Positions 1 through 5,496 of a stretch of DNA of 7,464 nucleotides are shown in pieces. Below the pieces are notes generated by a model. That model had not been told where the DNA came from. It worked only from the letters and a program-made list of their open reading frames with translations, and did no database searches. Source of the stretch: Bacteroidaceae bacterium. GTDB taxonomy: Bacteria > Bacteroidota > Bacteroidia > Bacteroidales > Bacteroidaceae. A program made the position numbers and the translations under genes. Position 1 is the first letter of the stretch. Every line of letters begins with the position of its first letter. The DNA is taken from the NCBI GenBank assembly GCA_900752815.1, contig CAADWS010000225.1, positions 1 through 7,464 of the forward strand. The letters run 5' to 3'.

Positions 1-35
1 ACAATCCTGCAATATATTAACTACAAAAATGGAAA

Positions 36-83
36 ACCCATTGGCAGAGTTAAATATGCACTAATTTAATTCCGCCAACGGGT
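36..83. repeat. Imperfect inverted repeat upstream of the regulator gene
   Basis: Arms 36-53 and 66-83 are reverse complements at 15 of 18 positions and are separated by 12 bases. The common core is ACCC-n-TTGGC on the left arm and GCCAA-n-GGGT on the right. In a minus-strand transcript two of the three mismatches become G-U pairs, so it could be the terminator of a gene reading leftward out of the window. It also lies just upstream of the promoter of the regulator gene, so a dimeric operator is equally possible. The remainder of bases 1-164 shows no gene. Confidence 0.6.
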
Positions 84-104
84 GTTACTCAAAAAATATT
101 ATAC

Positions 105-112
105 TATCTTTG
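105..112 (+). promoter_or_regulatory. Candidate Bacteroides-type -7 box for the AraC regulator
   Basis: TATCTTTG matches the Bacteroides -7 consensus TAnnTTTG exactly and lies 52 bases before the ATG at 165, implying a leader of roughly 45 nt. No clear TTTG element is visible at the -33 position, so the promoter may be weak or factor-dependent. The inverted repeat at 36-83 ends 21 bases upstream of the box. Confidence 0.5.
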
Positions 113-164
113 TCTGGTCCGCATACCGGAATGAGGCGCACGGACTGTATTTATTTCAGAACTT

Positions 165-1268
165 ATGAATCACATTGTTTATCAGTTTTCGTTGTGCGTA
201 AGCTTGTCGTTGATGCTGTTTTTCAGTTTCTTTTTTCTGTTGGCTCCAACTCCTGAGAAAAACGTATACCGGAATTTTCTGCGGTCGCGGCGGATTATGG
301 GAGTGGCCCTGCTGGCCCTTTCGGCCAACTATTCCGTGCATCTGTTCTGCGGCATACGCTTCATCAGTCAGCAGGCTGCCATTCTGATGAATCTGTCCAC
401 TTATTTTTTGTGTTATTGGCTGTTCAGTTCGGCCTTGATGACGCTGCTTAACCGTTTTTATCTTACCTTTCGCCGGTTTGCCGTCCATTTGTTTCTTTGG
501 GTTCTTTTTACCGGTGTGTCCACTTATGTCTTGTTTTGTGTGCCTTTGGCCTCCATGCGCCAAAGCGTGGATATAGGTCTGCTGGCGGGGTTGTTGCTGA
601 GTTATGGTGTGTGGCTTTCCGTGCGGCTTATCAACACCTGTCGGCAGGCCACCCGTTCGTTTGATGACCTTCATTCGGAAAATGTAGGGGTTTATGTCAA
701 GTGGATGAATGTCATTACCTATTGGGCAGTTATTTATGGTGTGGGTTGCGGACTGCTGACTTTCCTGCCCGATGAATACATCAACTGGTGGATTCTGTCC
801 TCTATTCCTTTTTATATCTATCTGTTCTGTTCCTATCAGAATTACATGCTTTTTCACGAGCAGGTGGAGCGTACCTTGGAAATAGAGTCGGAGCCGGTGG
901 GGGAAAAGGAAAAAAAGGAAGGACCTAAATATTATGAAAGCATAGAGAGCCGTATGAGTCCCTGGCTGGAAAACAGGGAATATGCACAACCGGGGCTGAC
1001 CATACAGGATGTGGCCAAAAAGCTGGATACGAACCGCACTTATCTGGCCATTTACATTAAGGAGAAATATAAGGTTTCCTTTTGCGAATGGATGACCCGT
1101 TTGCGACTGGAATATGCCAAAACTTTGCTGAGAGAGCATCCTGAAATGGGGATTCTGAAAATATCGGAAGAGTCGGGCTTCCTTTCACAAAGCTATTTTA
1201 TAAAAACCTTCACCGAGCAGGAGGGATGTACTCCTGCCAAGTGGAGAAAAAAGCTTTCTGCCGGATAG
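165..1268 (+). CDS. Membrane-anchored AraC-family transcriptional regulator
   Basis: This is a 367-residue one-component regulator. The N-terminal 230 residues hold about seven hydrophobic segments (near 5-27, 43-62, 70-95, 104-127, 134-156, 180-201 and 207-229). A charged linker (232-255, rich in Glu and Lys) follows, and then an AraC/XylS DNA-binding domain (about 258-365). The first helix-turn-helix is near 279-300 (LTIQDVAKKLDTNRTYLAIYI). The second is near 329-350 and leads into the family signature ISEESGFLSQSYFIKTF followed by GCTPAKWRK. An odd number of TM helices puts the DNA-binding domain in the cytoplasm and the N-terminus outside, which suits an envelope sensor. The signal is unknown. 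The gene stands first and points toward the fimbrial genes, so it is probably their regulator; that link is inferred from position. The ATG at 165 was chosen because it begins immediately before the first TM helix; an ATG at 131 is out of frame. Confidence 0.95.
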   Translation: MNHIVYQFSLCVSLSLMLFFSFFFLLAPTPEKNVYRNFLRSRRIMGVALLALSANYSVHLFCGIRFISQQAAILMNLSTYFLCYWLFSSALMTLLNRFYLTFRRFAVHLFLWVLFTGVSTYVLFCVPLASMRQSVDIGLLAGLLLSYGVWLSVRLINTCRQATRSFDDLHSENVGVYVKWMNVITYWAVIYGVGCGLLTFLPDEYINWWILSSIPFYIYLFCSYQNYMLFHEQVERTLEIESEPVGEKEKKEGPKYYESIESRMSPWLENREYAQPGLTIQDVAKKLDTNRTYLAIYIKEKYKVSFCEWMTRLRLEYAKTLLREHPEMGILKISEESGFLSQSYFIKTFTEQEGCTPAKWRKKLSAG

Positions 1269-1273
1269 AAAAA

Positions 1274-1296
1274 CATTTTTTCAACAGAAAAAAATG
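1274..1296 (+). terminator. Weak A/T hairpin just after the regulator gene
   Basis: Bases 1274-1281 (CATTTTTT) and 1289-1296 (AAAAAATG) are perfect reverse complements around a 7-base loop, five bases after the stop codon. The stem is only eight pairs and almost all A-T, with no U-tract after it. It is at best a weak terminator. Confidence 0.25.
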
Positions 1297-1309
1297 GAGT
1301 TATGAACAA

Positions 1310-1352
1310 TTAGAGTTGCTCTATCTGCAATTTAGAATTGCTCCATCTGCAA
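1310..1352 (+). promoter_or_regulatory. Two-copy direct repeat with 22-bp period, candidate AraC operator
   Basis: Unit 1 (1310-1330) and unit 2 (1332-1352) match at 19 of 21 positions. They share blocks TTAGA, TTGCTC and ATCTGCAA and differ only at the bases between those blocks. The units are one base apart, so the period is 22 bp, about two helical turns. AraC-type proteins typically bind direct repeats spaced about 21-22 bp on one DNA face, each half-site being read by the paired helix-turn-helices. The repeat lies between the regulator gene and its likely target, 81 bases before the -7 box at 1434. That it is bound by the adjacent regulator is inference. Confidence 0.6.
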
Positions 1353-1389
1353 AAAACAGAAGATGTAAGGGAAATAAATGATATTCAGG

Positions 1390-1429
1390 AAAAAATGATA
1401 CTGTTTTCAAAAAGAAAAAATCATTTTTT
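1390..1429. repeat. 10-bp perfect inverted repeat next to the fimbrial promoter
   Basis: AAAAAATGAT (1390-1399) and ATCATTTTTT (1420-1429) are exact reverse complements with a 20-base spacer. The right arm runs into a tract of eight T (1424-1431) directly before the -7 box at 1434, so the spacer covers the region where a -33 element would sit. It could be an operator, or the stem and U-tract of a weak terminator for transcripts from the regulator gene. Confidence 0.45.
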
Positions 1430-1433
1430 TTCT

Positions 1434-1441
1434 TAATTTTG
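1434..1441 (+). promoter_or_regulatory. Candidate -7 box for the fimbrial operon
   Basis: TAATTTTG fits the Bacteroides -7 consensus TAnnTTTG and lies 41 bases before the ATG at 1483. No TTTG is seen at the expected -33 distance; the upstream sequence is A- and T-rich. This is consistent with a promoter that needs an activator, such as one bound at the direct repeat 1310-1352. Confidence 0.5.
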
Positions 1442-1482
1442 TTAGGTATACAGTTATCAAAACCTAATATTCTGTTTCATTT

Positions 1483-2589
1483 ATGAAGAAAAAATCCCTT
1501 ACATTTCTTTTATTTCTTCTCATTTTAATGCCTGTCATTGCGCAGCAGAAAGCAGACACGACCTACACCTTCCGCTTCGTGCCAAGGGAAGACATGTTCT
1601 ACGTGCCTTGGAATGGCAATGACACAGAGCTTGCCCGCCTGCTGGAGTGTATCGAAAAAAACAAAACCACAATTCTTGACGGCAGGCTGCCGCTTTATGT
1701 CGACGGCTACTGCAACTCATTAGGCAGTGAAACCGAGAACCTTGCCACGGCAAAGATCCGTGCCAACCGTGTGAAATCCGAACTGATTATACGTGCGGAA
1801 ATAAAAGAGGAGAATTTCATTACCCGCAACCATGCGACTGAGGGTGATTTCGTCACCGTGCGCCTGACGGTACCTGCCAAGGAAACAGCCGCGACGGATG
1901 CGGAAGCAGAAGCACGACGCAAGGCGGAAGCTGAACGACTGGCAGCCGAGAAGCGTGCCGAACAGAAACGACTTGCCGAAGAGCAGCGCAAGGCGGAAGA
2001 AGCCCGACTTGCCGCTGAAAAGGCAGAAGCTGAGAAAGCCGCTCAACAAAACACACTTGCCGACACGCCGTCGGAAACCAAAATCACAAATGATTATCAT
2101 CTCTCCCTGCGTGCCAACCTGCTGCGCTGGGCTACTCTGACACCCGATTTAGGGCTTGAATGGCGCATCTGCCCGTCGTGGGGCATTGCCGTAAACGGCT
2201 CGTGGACTTCATGGAGTTGGAGCGACAAAGACCGCCGCTATGCCCTCTGGGAAGTGGCTCCGGAAGTGCGTTACTACATGGGCGAGAAGAAAGCCTGGTA
2301 TCTGGGTGCTATGTTCAAGGCCGGACAGTTCAACTACAAGCTCTCCGACACGGGCAAGCAGGGCGACCTGATGGGTGGCGGCATCACAGCCGGCTACCAG
2401 CTGCGGCTGAACAAGGCATTAGATCTTGATTTCAACCTCGGTCTGGGCTACCTGAATGCCGACTATGAAAAATATGAAGTCATTGACGGTGTGCGAGTAC
2501 GCCGCGGCAACGGTACAAAGGACTGGTGGGGCCCCATCAACGCCGGTGTGACATTGGTATGGAAAATTGGTGCAAGCCGAGCGCATTAA
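1483..2589 (+). CDS. Envelope protein: OmpA-like region, charged helix, DUF3575
   Basis: This 368-residue exported protein starts with a signal peptide (about 1-20, ending PVIA before QQ). Residues 28-132 resemble a divergent OmpA peptidoglycan-binding domain, with the pattern DGYCNSLGS...N...AKIRANRV (74-97) in place of the usual GY(T/S)D..GS...N..LS..RA. Residues 134-190 are rich in Ala, Glu, Lys and Arg and should form a long helix or coiled coil. Residues about 205-364 match DUF3575, an outer-membrane beta-barrel-like family common in Bacteroidales fimbrial loci (features LRANLLRWATLTPDLGLEW and EVRYYMGEKKAWYLG). A likely role is to hold or help assemble the pilus at the outer membrane while contacting peptidoglycan; this is inferred from domains and position. 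It is first in the probable operon, 70 bases before the Mfa2-like gene, with no promoter seen between them. The ATG at 1483 precedes a typical MKKK signal peptide. Confidence 0.93.
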   Translation: MKKKSLTFLLFLLILMPVIAQQKADTTYTFRFVPREDMFYVPWNGNDTELARLLECIEKNKTTILDGRLPLYVDGYCNSLGSETENLATAKIRANRVKSELIIRAEIKEENFITRNHATEGDFVTVRLTVPAKETAATDAEAEARRKAEAERLAAEKRAEQKRLAEEQRKAEEARLAAEKAEAEKAAQQNTLADTPSETKITNDYHLSLRANLLRWATLTPDLGLEWRICPSWGIAVNGSWTSWSWSDKDRRYALWEVAPEVRYYMGEKKAWYLGAMFKAGQFNYKLSDTGKQGDLMGGGITAGYQLRLNKALDLDFNLGLGYLNADYEKYEVIDGVRVRRGNGTKDWWGPINAGVTLVWKIGASRAH

Positions 2590-2659
2590 AGTTTACTTTA
2601 GAATGCCGAGGTGCAGCCCGATTTATGTAAGTTGTTCTAAAAACGGAGAATAATCGAAT

Positions 2660-3511
2660 ATGAAAGCAAGACAATATATAAATATGATGGGAATGGCAGC
2701 CGCCGTGCTGCTCTCTTCCTGCGTGAAGGACACGCTTTTTGACACGCCGCATCCCGACAAGGGAGCTGTCACCATCAGCCTGACGGGACTGTCGGCAGAC
2801 GATAACTATGTACTCGACATGGACGGGAAGGTGGCCGACATTACAGGTTCGCCATTCACCTATCCCGACCTGCTCAATCCGGGAACACACAGTATGGTAA
2901 TCTACAACCGTGCGGAAGGTTTCACTTTCGACGGACGGACGGCACGGGTCAATGCCCCTGATGGCAAGAGCCGTGCGGACGGTGCATCTGTAATCCCCCT
3001 GCCGGGCTATCTGAAGACCGTCAGTCAGGAGATTACCGTAACAGCTGACGACACGCTGCGTGTCAACCCTGTTCCGCAGCAGCGTGTACGTGACCTGCAA
3101 CTGGAACTGGAAGTGACGCAGGGACGCCCCGAACTGATACAGAGCGTGACCGCCACCCTCAGCGGCATAGCCGGAATTTTTGATATGGAGAAGGGACAGA
3201 CCATCGGCGAACCGACCTCCACGGTCTTCTCCTTCACCCGTGACGGCAGCAAGCTCACGGCCGACGCCCGCCTGCTGGGTACGATGGGAGCCGTGCAGAC
3301 GCTGGTGCTGGACATCGTCTTCACCGATGGCGGACGCACACAGCACACGGAAGTCGACCTGACGGAAGCCCTTGCAGACTTTAACGGCGATATGACCACC
3401 GCCTACCGTTTGACCGGAACACTGGAAACCCCCGTCGGCATGGAAGAAGGCAAGGGCGAAATTACCGGATGGGAAACGGTAGAAGGTGGCGATGCCAGTG
3501 CGGAAATGTAA
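2660..3511 (+). CDS. FimB/Mfa2-family fimbrial anchor lipoprotein
   Basis: This 283-residue lipoprotein has a type II signal peptide with lipobox LSSC and lipidated Cys21. It is followed by a motif usual in the Bacteroidales FimB/Mfa2 group, DTLFDTPHPDKGAVTI (24-39). Two beta-rich domains follow: about 35-135, including the MVIYNRAEGFTF strand at 79-90, and about 138-270, including PQQRVRDLQLELEV at 139-152. In Porphyromonas, Mfa2 and FimB cap and anchor the fimbrial shaft in the outer membrane and control its length; the same job is expected here. The C-terminus contains EITGWE (267-272), echoing EITPWE near the end of the next protein. The next gene follows after 32 A/T-rich bases, so they are surely cotranscribed. 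Which exact Pfam subfamily it belongs to (PF08842 or DUF5119) cannot be decided by eye. Confidence 0.88.
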   Translation: MKARQYINMMGMAAAVLLSSCVKDTLFDTPHPDKGAVTISLTGLSADDNYVLDMDGKVADITGSPFTYPDLLNPGTHSMVIYNRAEGFTFDGRTARVNAPDGKSRADGASVIPLPGYLKTVSQEITVTADDTLRVNPVPQQRVRDLQLELEVTQGRPELIQSVTATLSGIAGIFDMEKGQTIGEPTSTVFSFTRDGSKLTADARLLGTMGAVQTLVLDIVFTDGGRTQHTEVDLTEALADFNGDMTTAYRLTGTLETPVGMEEGKGEITGWETVEGGDASAEM

Positions 3512-3543
3512 GAAAATGAATAATAAATAATTAATAATTAAGA

Positions 3544-4416
3544 ATGAATAAGATGAAGACAAGATTTTTTGCTTTCGCAGCGCTGGCATTGACACTTGCC
3601 GCCTGTAACAACGACAACGAGAACCTGAATGACGGCCCGGTAGCCGCCAAGTTTATCGCCGACATTACGCCCGCTACCCGCGTCAATTCGGAAGGAACCG
3701 ACTGGACCGACGGCGACCGCATCGGCGTCACCGGCGCAGGCTTCACCAACGTGCCCTACAAGAGAGAGAACGGTAAGTTCGTGACCGACGGTACGACCAT
3801 CTATTTCAATGACACCGAAACGCATACCTTCCATGCCTACTATCCGTATCAGGCTGACGGCGGAACGGTGACCGTCAGCACCGCAGCCGACAAGCAGGGC
3901 GCGGACATCGACTTCCTCTTTGCCTCGGGAGCTACGGGCGACACCCGCAACCCGACGGTGAGCTTCACCGGCGACCATGCGTTCCACCACTGCATGAGTC
4001 TCATCAAGTTCACCTTCAAGGCAGGCGATGGTCTCATTTTCAACGAAACGGAACCTGCCGGCTACACGTTGGAGGGGCTGAAGCACGAAGGCACTTTCGA
4101 CACGGCTACCGGAACGACTGCCGTAACCGCAGCCGTCGAATCGCCGATTACCATGCAGCTGGGCGGTGCCACCACTTCGCAAGTCATCATTCTCCCGCAG
4201 GGAGTGACCTCCTCTCTTGACCTTACAGTGTCTTTCAACGGACTGGACTATATAACCACACTGCCGAATCCATCCAAGCCCGAAGCGAATCAGTTCTCCG
4301 CAGGCTATGCCTACACCTACAACATAACGCTCAACAACAAGGGCATTACGGTGGAAGAACCGGAGATTACCCCGTGGGAACCCGGAAATTCGAACGATGT
4401 AAGCATCACGCTGTAA
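3544..4416 (+). CDS. Fimbrillin family (Mfa-like) lipoprotein, probable pilin
   Basis: This is a 290-residue secreted lipoprotein with lipobox LAAC and lipidated Cys21, followed by an Asn/Asp-rich linker. The body shows fimbrillin-like (Mfa_like_1) features in order: TPATRV (42-47), WTDGDRIGV (54-62), IYFND...HTFHAYYP (86-101), HHCMSLIKFTF (148-158), QVIILPQG (213-220), FSAGYAYTYNITL (251-263) and a C-terminal EITPWEPG (274-281). Type V pilins are exported as lipoproteins, cleaved after an N-terminal Arg and polymerised by strand exchange; Arg46 is the obvious candidate site, by analogy. One domain and no adhesin repeats suggest a shaft or accessory subunit. It follows the Mfa2-like gene by 32 bases and is followed by hairpins, so it probably ends the first transcript. 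A start nine bases later (MKTRFF) is equally plausible and also leaves a good signal peptide. Confidence 0.9.
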   Translation: MNKMKTRFFAFAALALTLAACNNDNENLNDGPVAAKFIADITPATRVNSEGTDWTDGDRIGVTGAGFTNVPYKRENGKFVTDGTTIYFNDTETHTFHAYYPYQADGGTVTVSTAADKQGADIDFLFASGATGDTRNPTVSFTGDHAFHHCMSLIKFTFKAGDGLIFNETEPAGYTLEGLKHEGTFDTATGTTAVTAAVESPITMQLGGATTSQVIILPQGVTSSLDLTVSFNGLDYITTLPNPSKPEANQFSAGYAYTYNITLNNKGITVEEPEITPWEPGNSNDVSITL

Positions 4417-4426
4417 GTTCCACATA

Positions 4427-4460
4427 CAGCTGCCCCGGCGCAAGCGTCAAGCCGGAGCTG
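4427..4460 (+). terminator. GC-rich hairpin after the fimbrillin gene
   Basis: CAGCT (4427-4431) pairs with AGCTG (4456-4460), and CCGGC (4435-4439) with GCCGG (4451-4455), leaving a 3-base bulge and an 11-base loop. It starts 11 bases after the stop codon. There is no U-tract after it, so it may act by stabilising the upstream mRNA or weakening read-through rather than as a classic intrinsic terminator. Confidence 0.4.
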
Positions 4461-4483
4461 CCCATAGACAGAATGGTGCGACG

Positions 4484-4501
4484 GCCGCCTTCGCAGGCGG
4501 C
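4484..4501 (+). terminator. Second GC-rich hairpin, 7-bp stem with TCGC loop
   Basis: GCCGCCT (4484-4490) and AGGCGGC (4495-4501) are perfect complements around a four-base loop. Together with the hairpin at 4427-4460 it separates the fimbrillin gene from the KilA-N gene. It is also without a following T-run. Confidence 0.4.
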
Positions 4502-4569
4502 GGCAGCACAAAACAAGCGTTCTTTAAAAGATTGTATAGGAAACAGAATGATTATTGCCGGAAAAGGGT

Positions 4570-4577
4570 TATTTTTG
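4570..4577 (+). promoter_or_regulatory. Candidate -7 box for the KilA-N gene
   Basis: TATTTTTG matches TAnnTTTG exactly and lies 28 bases before the ATG at 4606. A standard -33 TTTG is not seen; the nearest TTG (4555-4557) is too close. Located after two hairpins, it suggests that the KilA-N and GLUG genes can be transcribed separately from the upstream fimbrial genes. Confidence 0.45.
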
Positions 4578-4605
4578 TTAGCGTAATCAAAAGAAAAAGA
4601 ATACG

Positions 4606-5421
4606 ATGGCAAAGAAATCGACCCTCCAGGTGAAAGGTACCACCATCAGGACCTTGCAGCATAATGGCATCGACTATATCTGCATCACGGACATCGCCCG
4701 CCAGAAAAATCCTGCCGAGCCTAAAGACGTGGTGAAGAACTGGATGCGGCTGAAGAACACGCTGGAATACCTCGGACTGTGGGAGCAACTAAACAACCCC
4801 GCGTTTAAGGGGGTCGAATTCGACCCCCTTTTGGCAGAAGCGGGCAGCAATGCGTTCACCATGAGTCCTTCAAGGTGGGTGGAACTGACCGGGGCTGTCG
4901 GCATCCTGTCGAAAAACGGTGCCGGAGGCGGGACGTATGCACAGCGCGACATCGCGTTCAAGTTTGCCAGCTGGGTTTCCGTGGAGTTCGAGCTGTATCT
5001 TGTCAAGGAGTTCCAGAGGTTGAAAGAGCAGGAACAGGCTTTGCTGGGATGGTCGGCCAAGCGAGAACTCTCTAAAATAAACTACCATATCCACACGGAT
5101 GCCATCAAGCAAAATCTCATTCCGGCGGAAGTGACGGCGCAGCAGGCAAGCCGCATATATGCCAGCGAGGCAGACGTGCTGAACGTCGCTCTCTTCGGCA
5201 TGACGGCACTTGAATGGCGCGATGCCCATCCAGACTTGAAAGGTAACATCCGTGACTATGCAGGCGTAAACGAACTGATATGCCTGTCGAACATGGAAAG
5301 CCTGAATGCAGTGCTCATCAACGAAGGATTGTCCCAGCGCGAACGGCTCGTCAAACTGAACCGGATAGCCATACAGCAGATGCGCATTCTGGAAGACACA
5401 AACCGGAAACTGCTGAAATAA
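4606..5421 (+). CDS. KilA-N domain DNA-binding protein
   Basis: This 271-residue soluble protein has no signal peptide or TM segment. A KilA-N domain covers roughly residues 12-140: YICITDIAR (24-32), VVKNWMR (42-48), TLEYLGLWE (52-60), the family stretch FKGVEFD (67-73), SPSRWVELTGAVGILSKNG (87-105), and the hallmark GGGTYAQRDIAFKFASWVS (107-125) leading to EFELYLVKEFQRLKEQE (127-143). The C-terminal half (about 145-271) is mostly helical and ends in a basic, Leu-rich helix; I do not recognise a named domain there. KilA-N domains are DNA-binding modules of phages and large DNA viruses, also found in chromosomal bacterial proteins, where function is mostly unknown. A nucleoid- or promoter-binding regulator of the flanking adhesin genes is an inference from position only. 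It is 75 bases upstream of the GLUG adhesin gene and 189 bases after the fimbrillin gene. A 24-bp perfect DNA palindrome lies inside its reading frame. Confidence 0.93.
   Translation: MAKKSTLQVKGTTIRTLQHNGIDYICITDIARQKNPAEPKDVVKNWMRLKNTLEYLGLWEQLNNPAFKGVEFDPLLAEAGSNAFTMSPSRWVELTGAVGILSKNGAGGGTYAQRDIAFKFASWVSVEFELYLVKEFQRLKEQEQALLGWSAKRELSKINYHIHTDAIKQNLIPAEVTAQQASRIYASEADVLNVALFGMTALEWRDAHPDLKGNIRDYAGVNELICLSNMESLNAVLINEGLSQRERLVKLNRIAIQQMRILEDTNRKLLK
4807..4830. repeat. 24-bp perfect palindrome inside the KilA-N coding sequence
   Basis: The 24 bases are exactly self-complementary about the point between 4818 and 4819. The core GTCGAATTCGAC encodes the family-typical residues VEFD, and it is flanked by AAGGG on the left and CCCTT on the right, with further G and C. 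Two more T follow (4831-4832), so an RNA hairpin here would carry a short U-tail. Part of the symmetry follows from the conserved VEFD residues; the outer six pairs need not. Confidence 0.85.
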
Positions 5422-5444
5422 TCATTTTCTTTCCTTATCATTCT

Positions 5445-5473
5445 TTTGTTCGGAACGCTTGTAAGTAGTATTG
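5445..5473 (+). promoter_or_regulatory. Weak promoter candidate before the GLUG adhesin gene
   Basis: TTTG (5445-5448) could be a -33 element and TAGTATTG (5466-5473) a -7 box with one mismatch to TAnnTTTG. The centres are about 23 bases apart, slightly shorter than usual. The gene is equally likely to be transcribed from upstream, since the gap after the KilA-N gene is only 75 bases and holds no hairpin that I can see. Confidence 0.25.
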
Positions 5474-5496
5474 GAAACATAAAACTTAGAAGCGAT

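Noticed and set aside
156..1139. Long minus-strand open frame opposite the regulator gene
   Set aside because: It lies antisense to a convincing AraC gene, has no recognisable domain, and its protein is rich in His, Gln and Arg with no coherent pattern. It is a shadow frame.
1310..1352. Start of a CRISPR array
   Set aside because: There are only two 21-base units separated by one base, with no spacers. It fits an operator, not a CRISPR.
1390..1429. Invertible promoter (phase switch) between the regulator and the pilus operon
   Set aside because: The 20-base spacer between the 10-bp arms is too short for a site-specific inversion segment and does not contain the -7 box.
1532..2429. Small plus- and minus-strand open frames inside the DUF3575 gene
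   Set aside because: They overlap a continuous signal-peptide/OmpA-like/DUF3575 protein and show no features of their own.
2597..2641. 7-bp inverted repeat TTTAGAA...TTCTAAA between the DUF3575 and Mfa2-like genes, with a TTAGAA core resembling the operator candidate
   Set aside because: The match to the direct repeat at 1310-1352 stops after a few bases, and TTAGAA also appears by chance before the adhesin gene (5486). A 7-bp stem with a 31-base loop is too weak to call.
2537..4443. Two long minus-strand open frames (2537-3595 and 3538-4443) opposite the Mfa2-like and fimbrillin genes
   Set aside because: Both mirror well-supported lipoprotein genes with lipoboxes. GC-rich third positions in those genes keep antisense frames open, and the products match nothing that I recognise.
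4606..5421. Prophage or mobile element carrying the KilA-N gene
   Set aside because: No integrase, transposase, attachment repeat or other phage gene is visible on either side, and the flanking genes are pilus genes in the same orientation. Only the domain type hints at phage ancestry.
5446..5496. Upstream TTG start for the GLUG adhesin
   Set aside because: It would add 17 residues in front of a clean lipoprotein signal peptide starting MNLLKHF, which is not compatible with lipoprotein processing. The ATG at 5497 is preferred.
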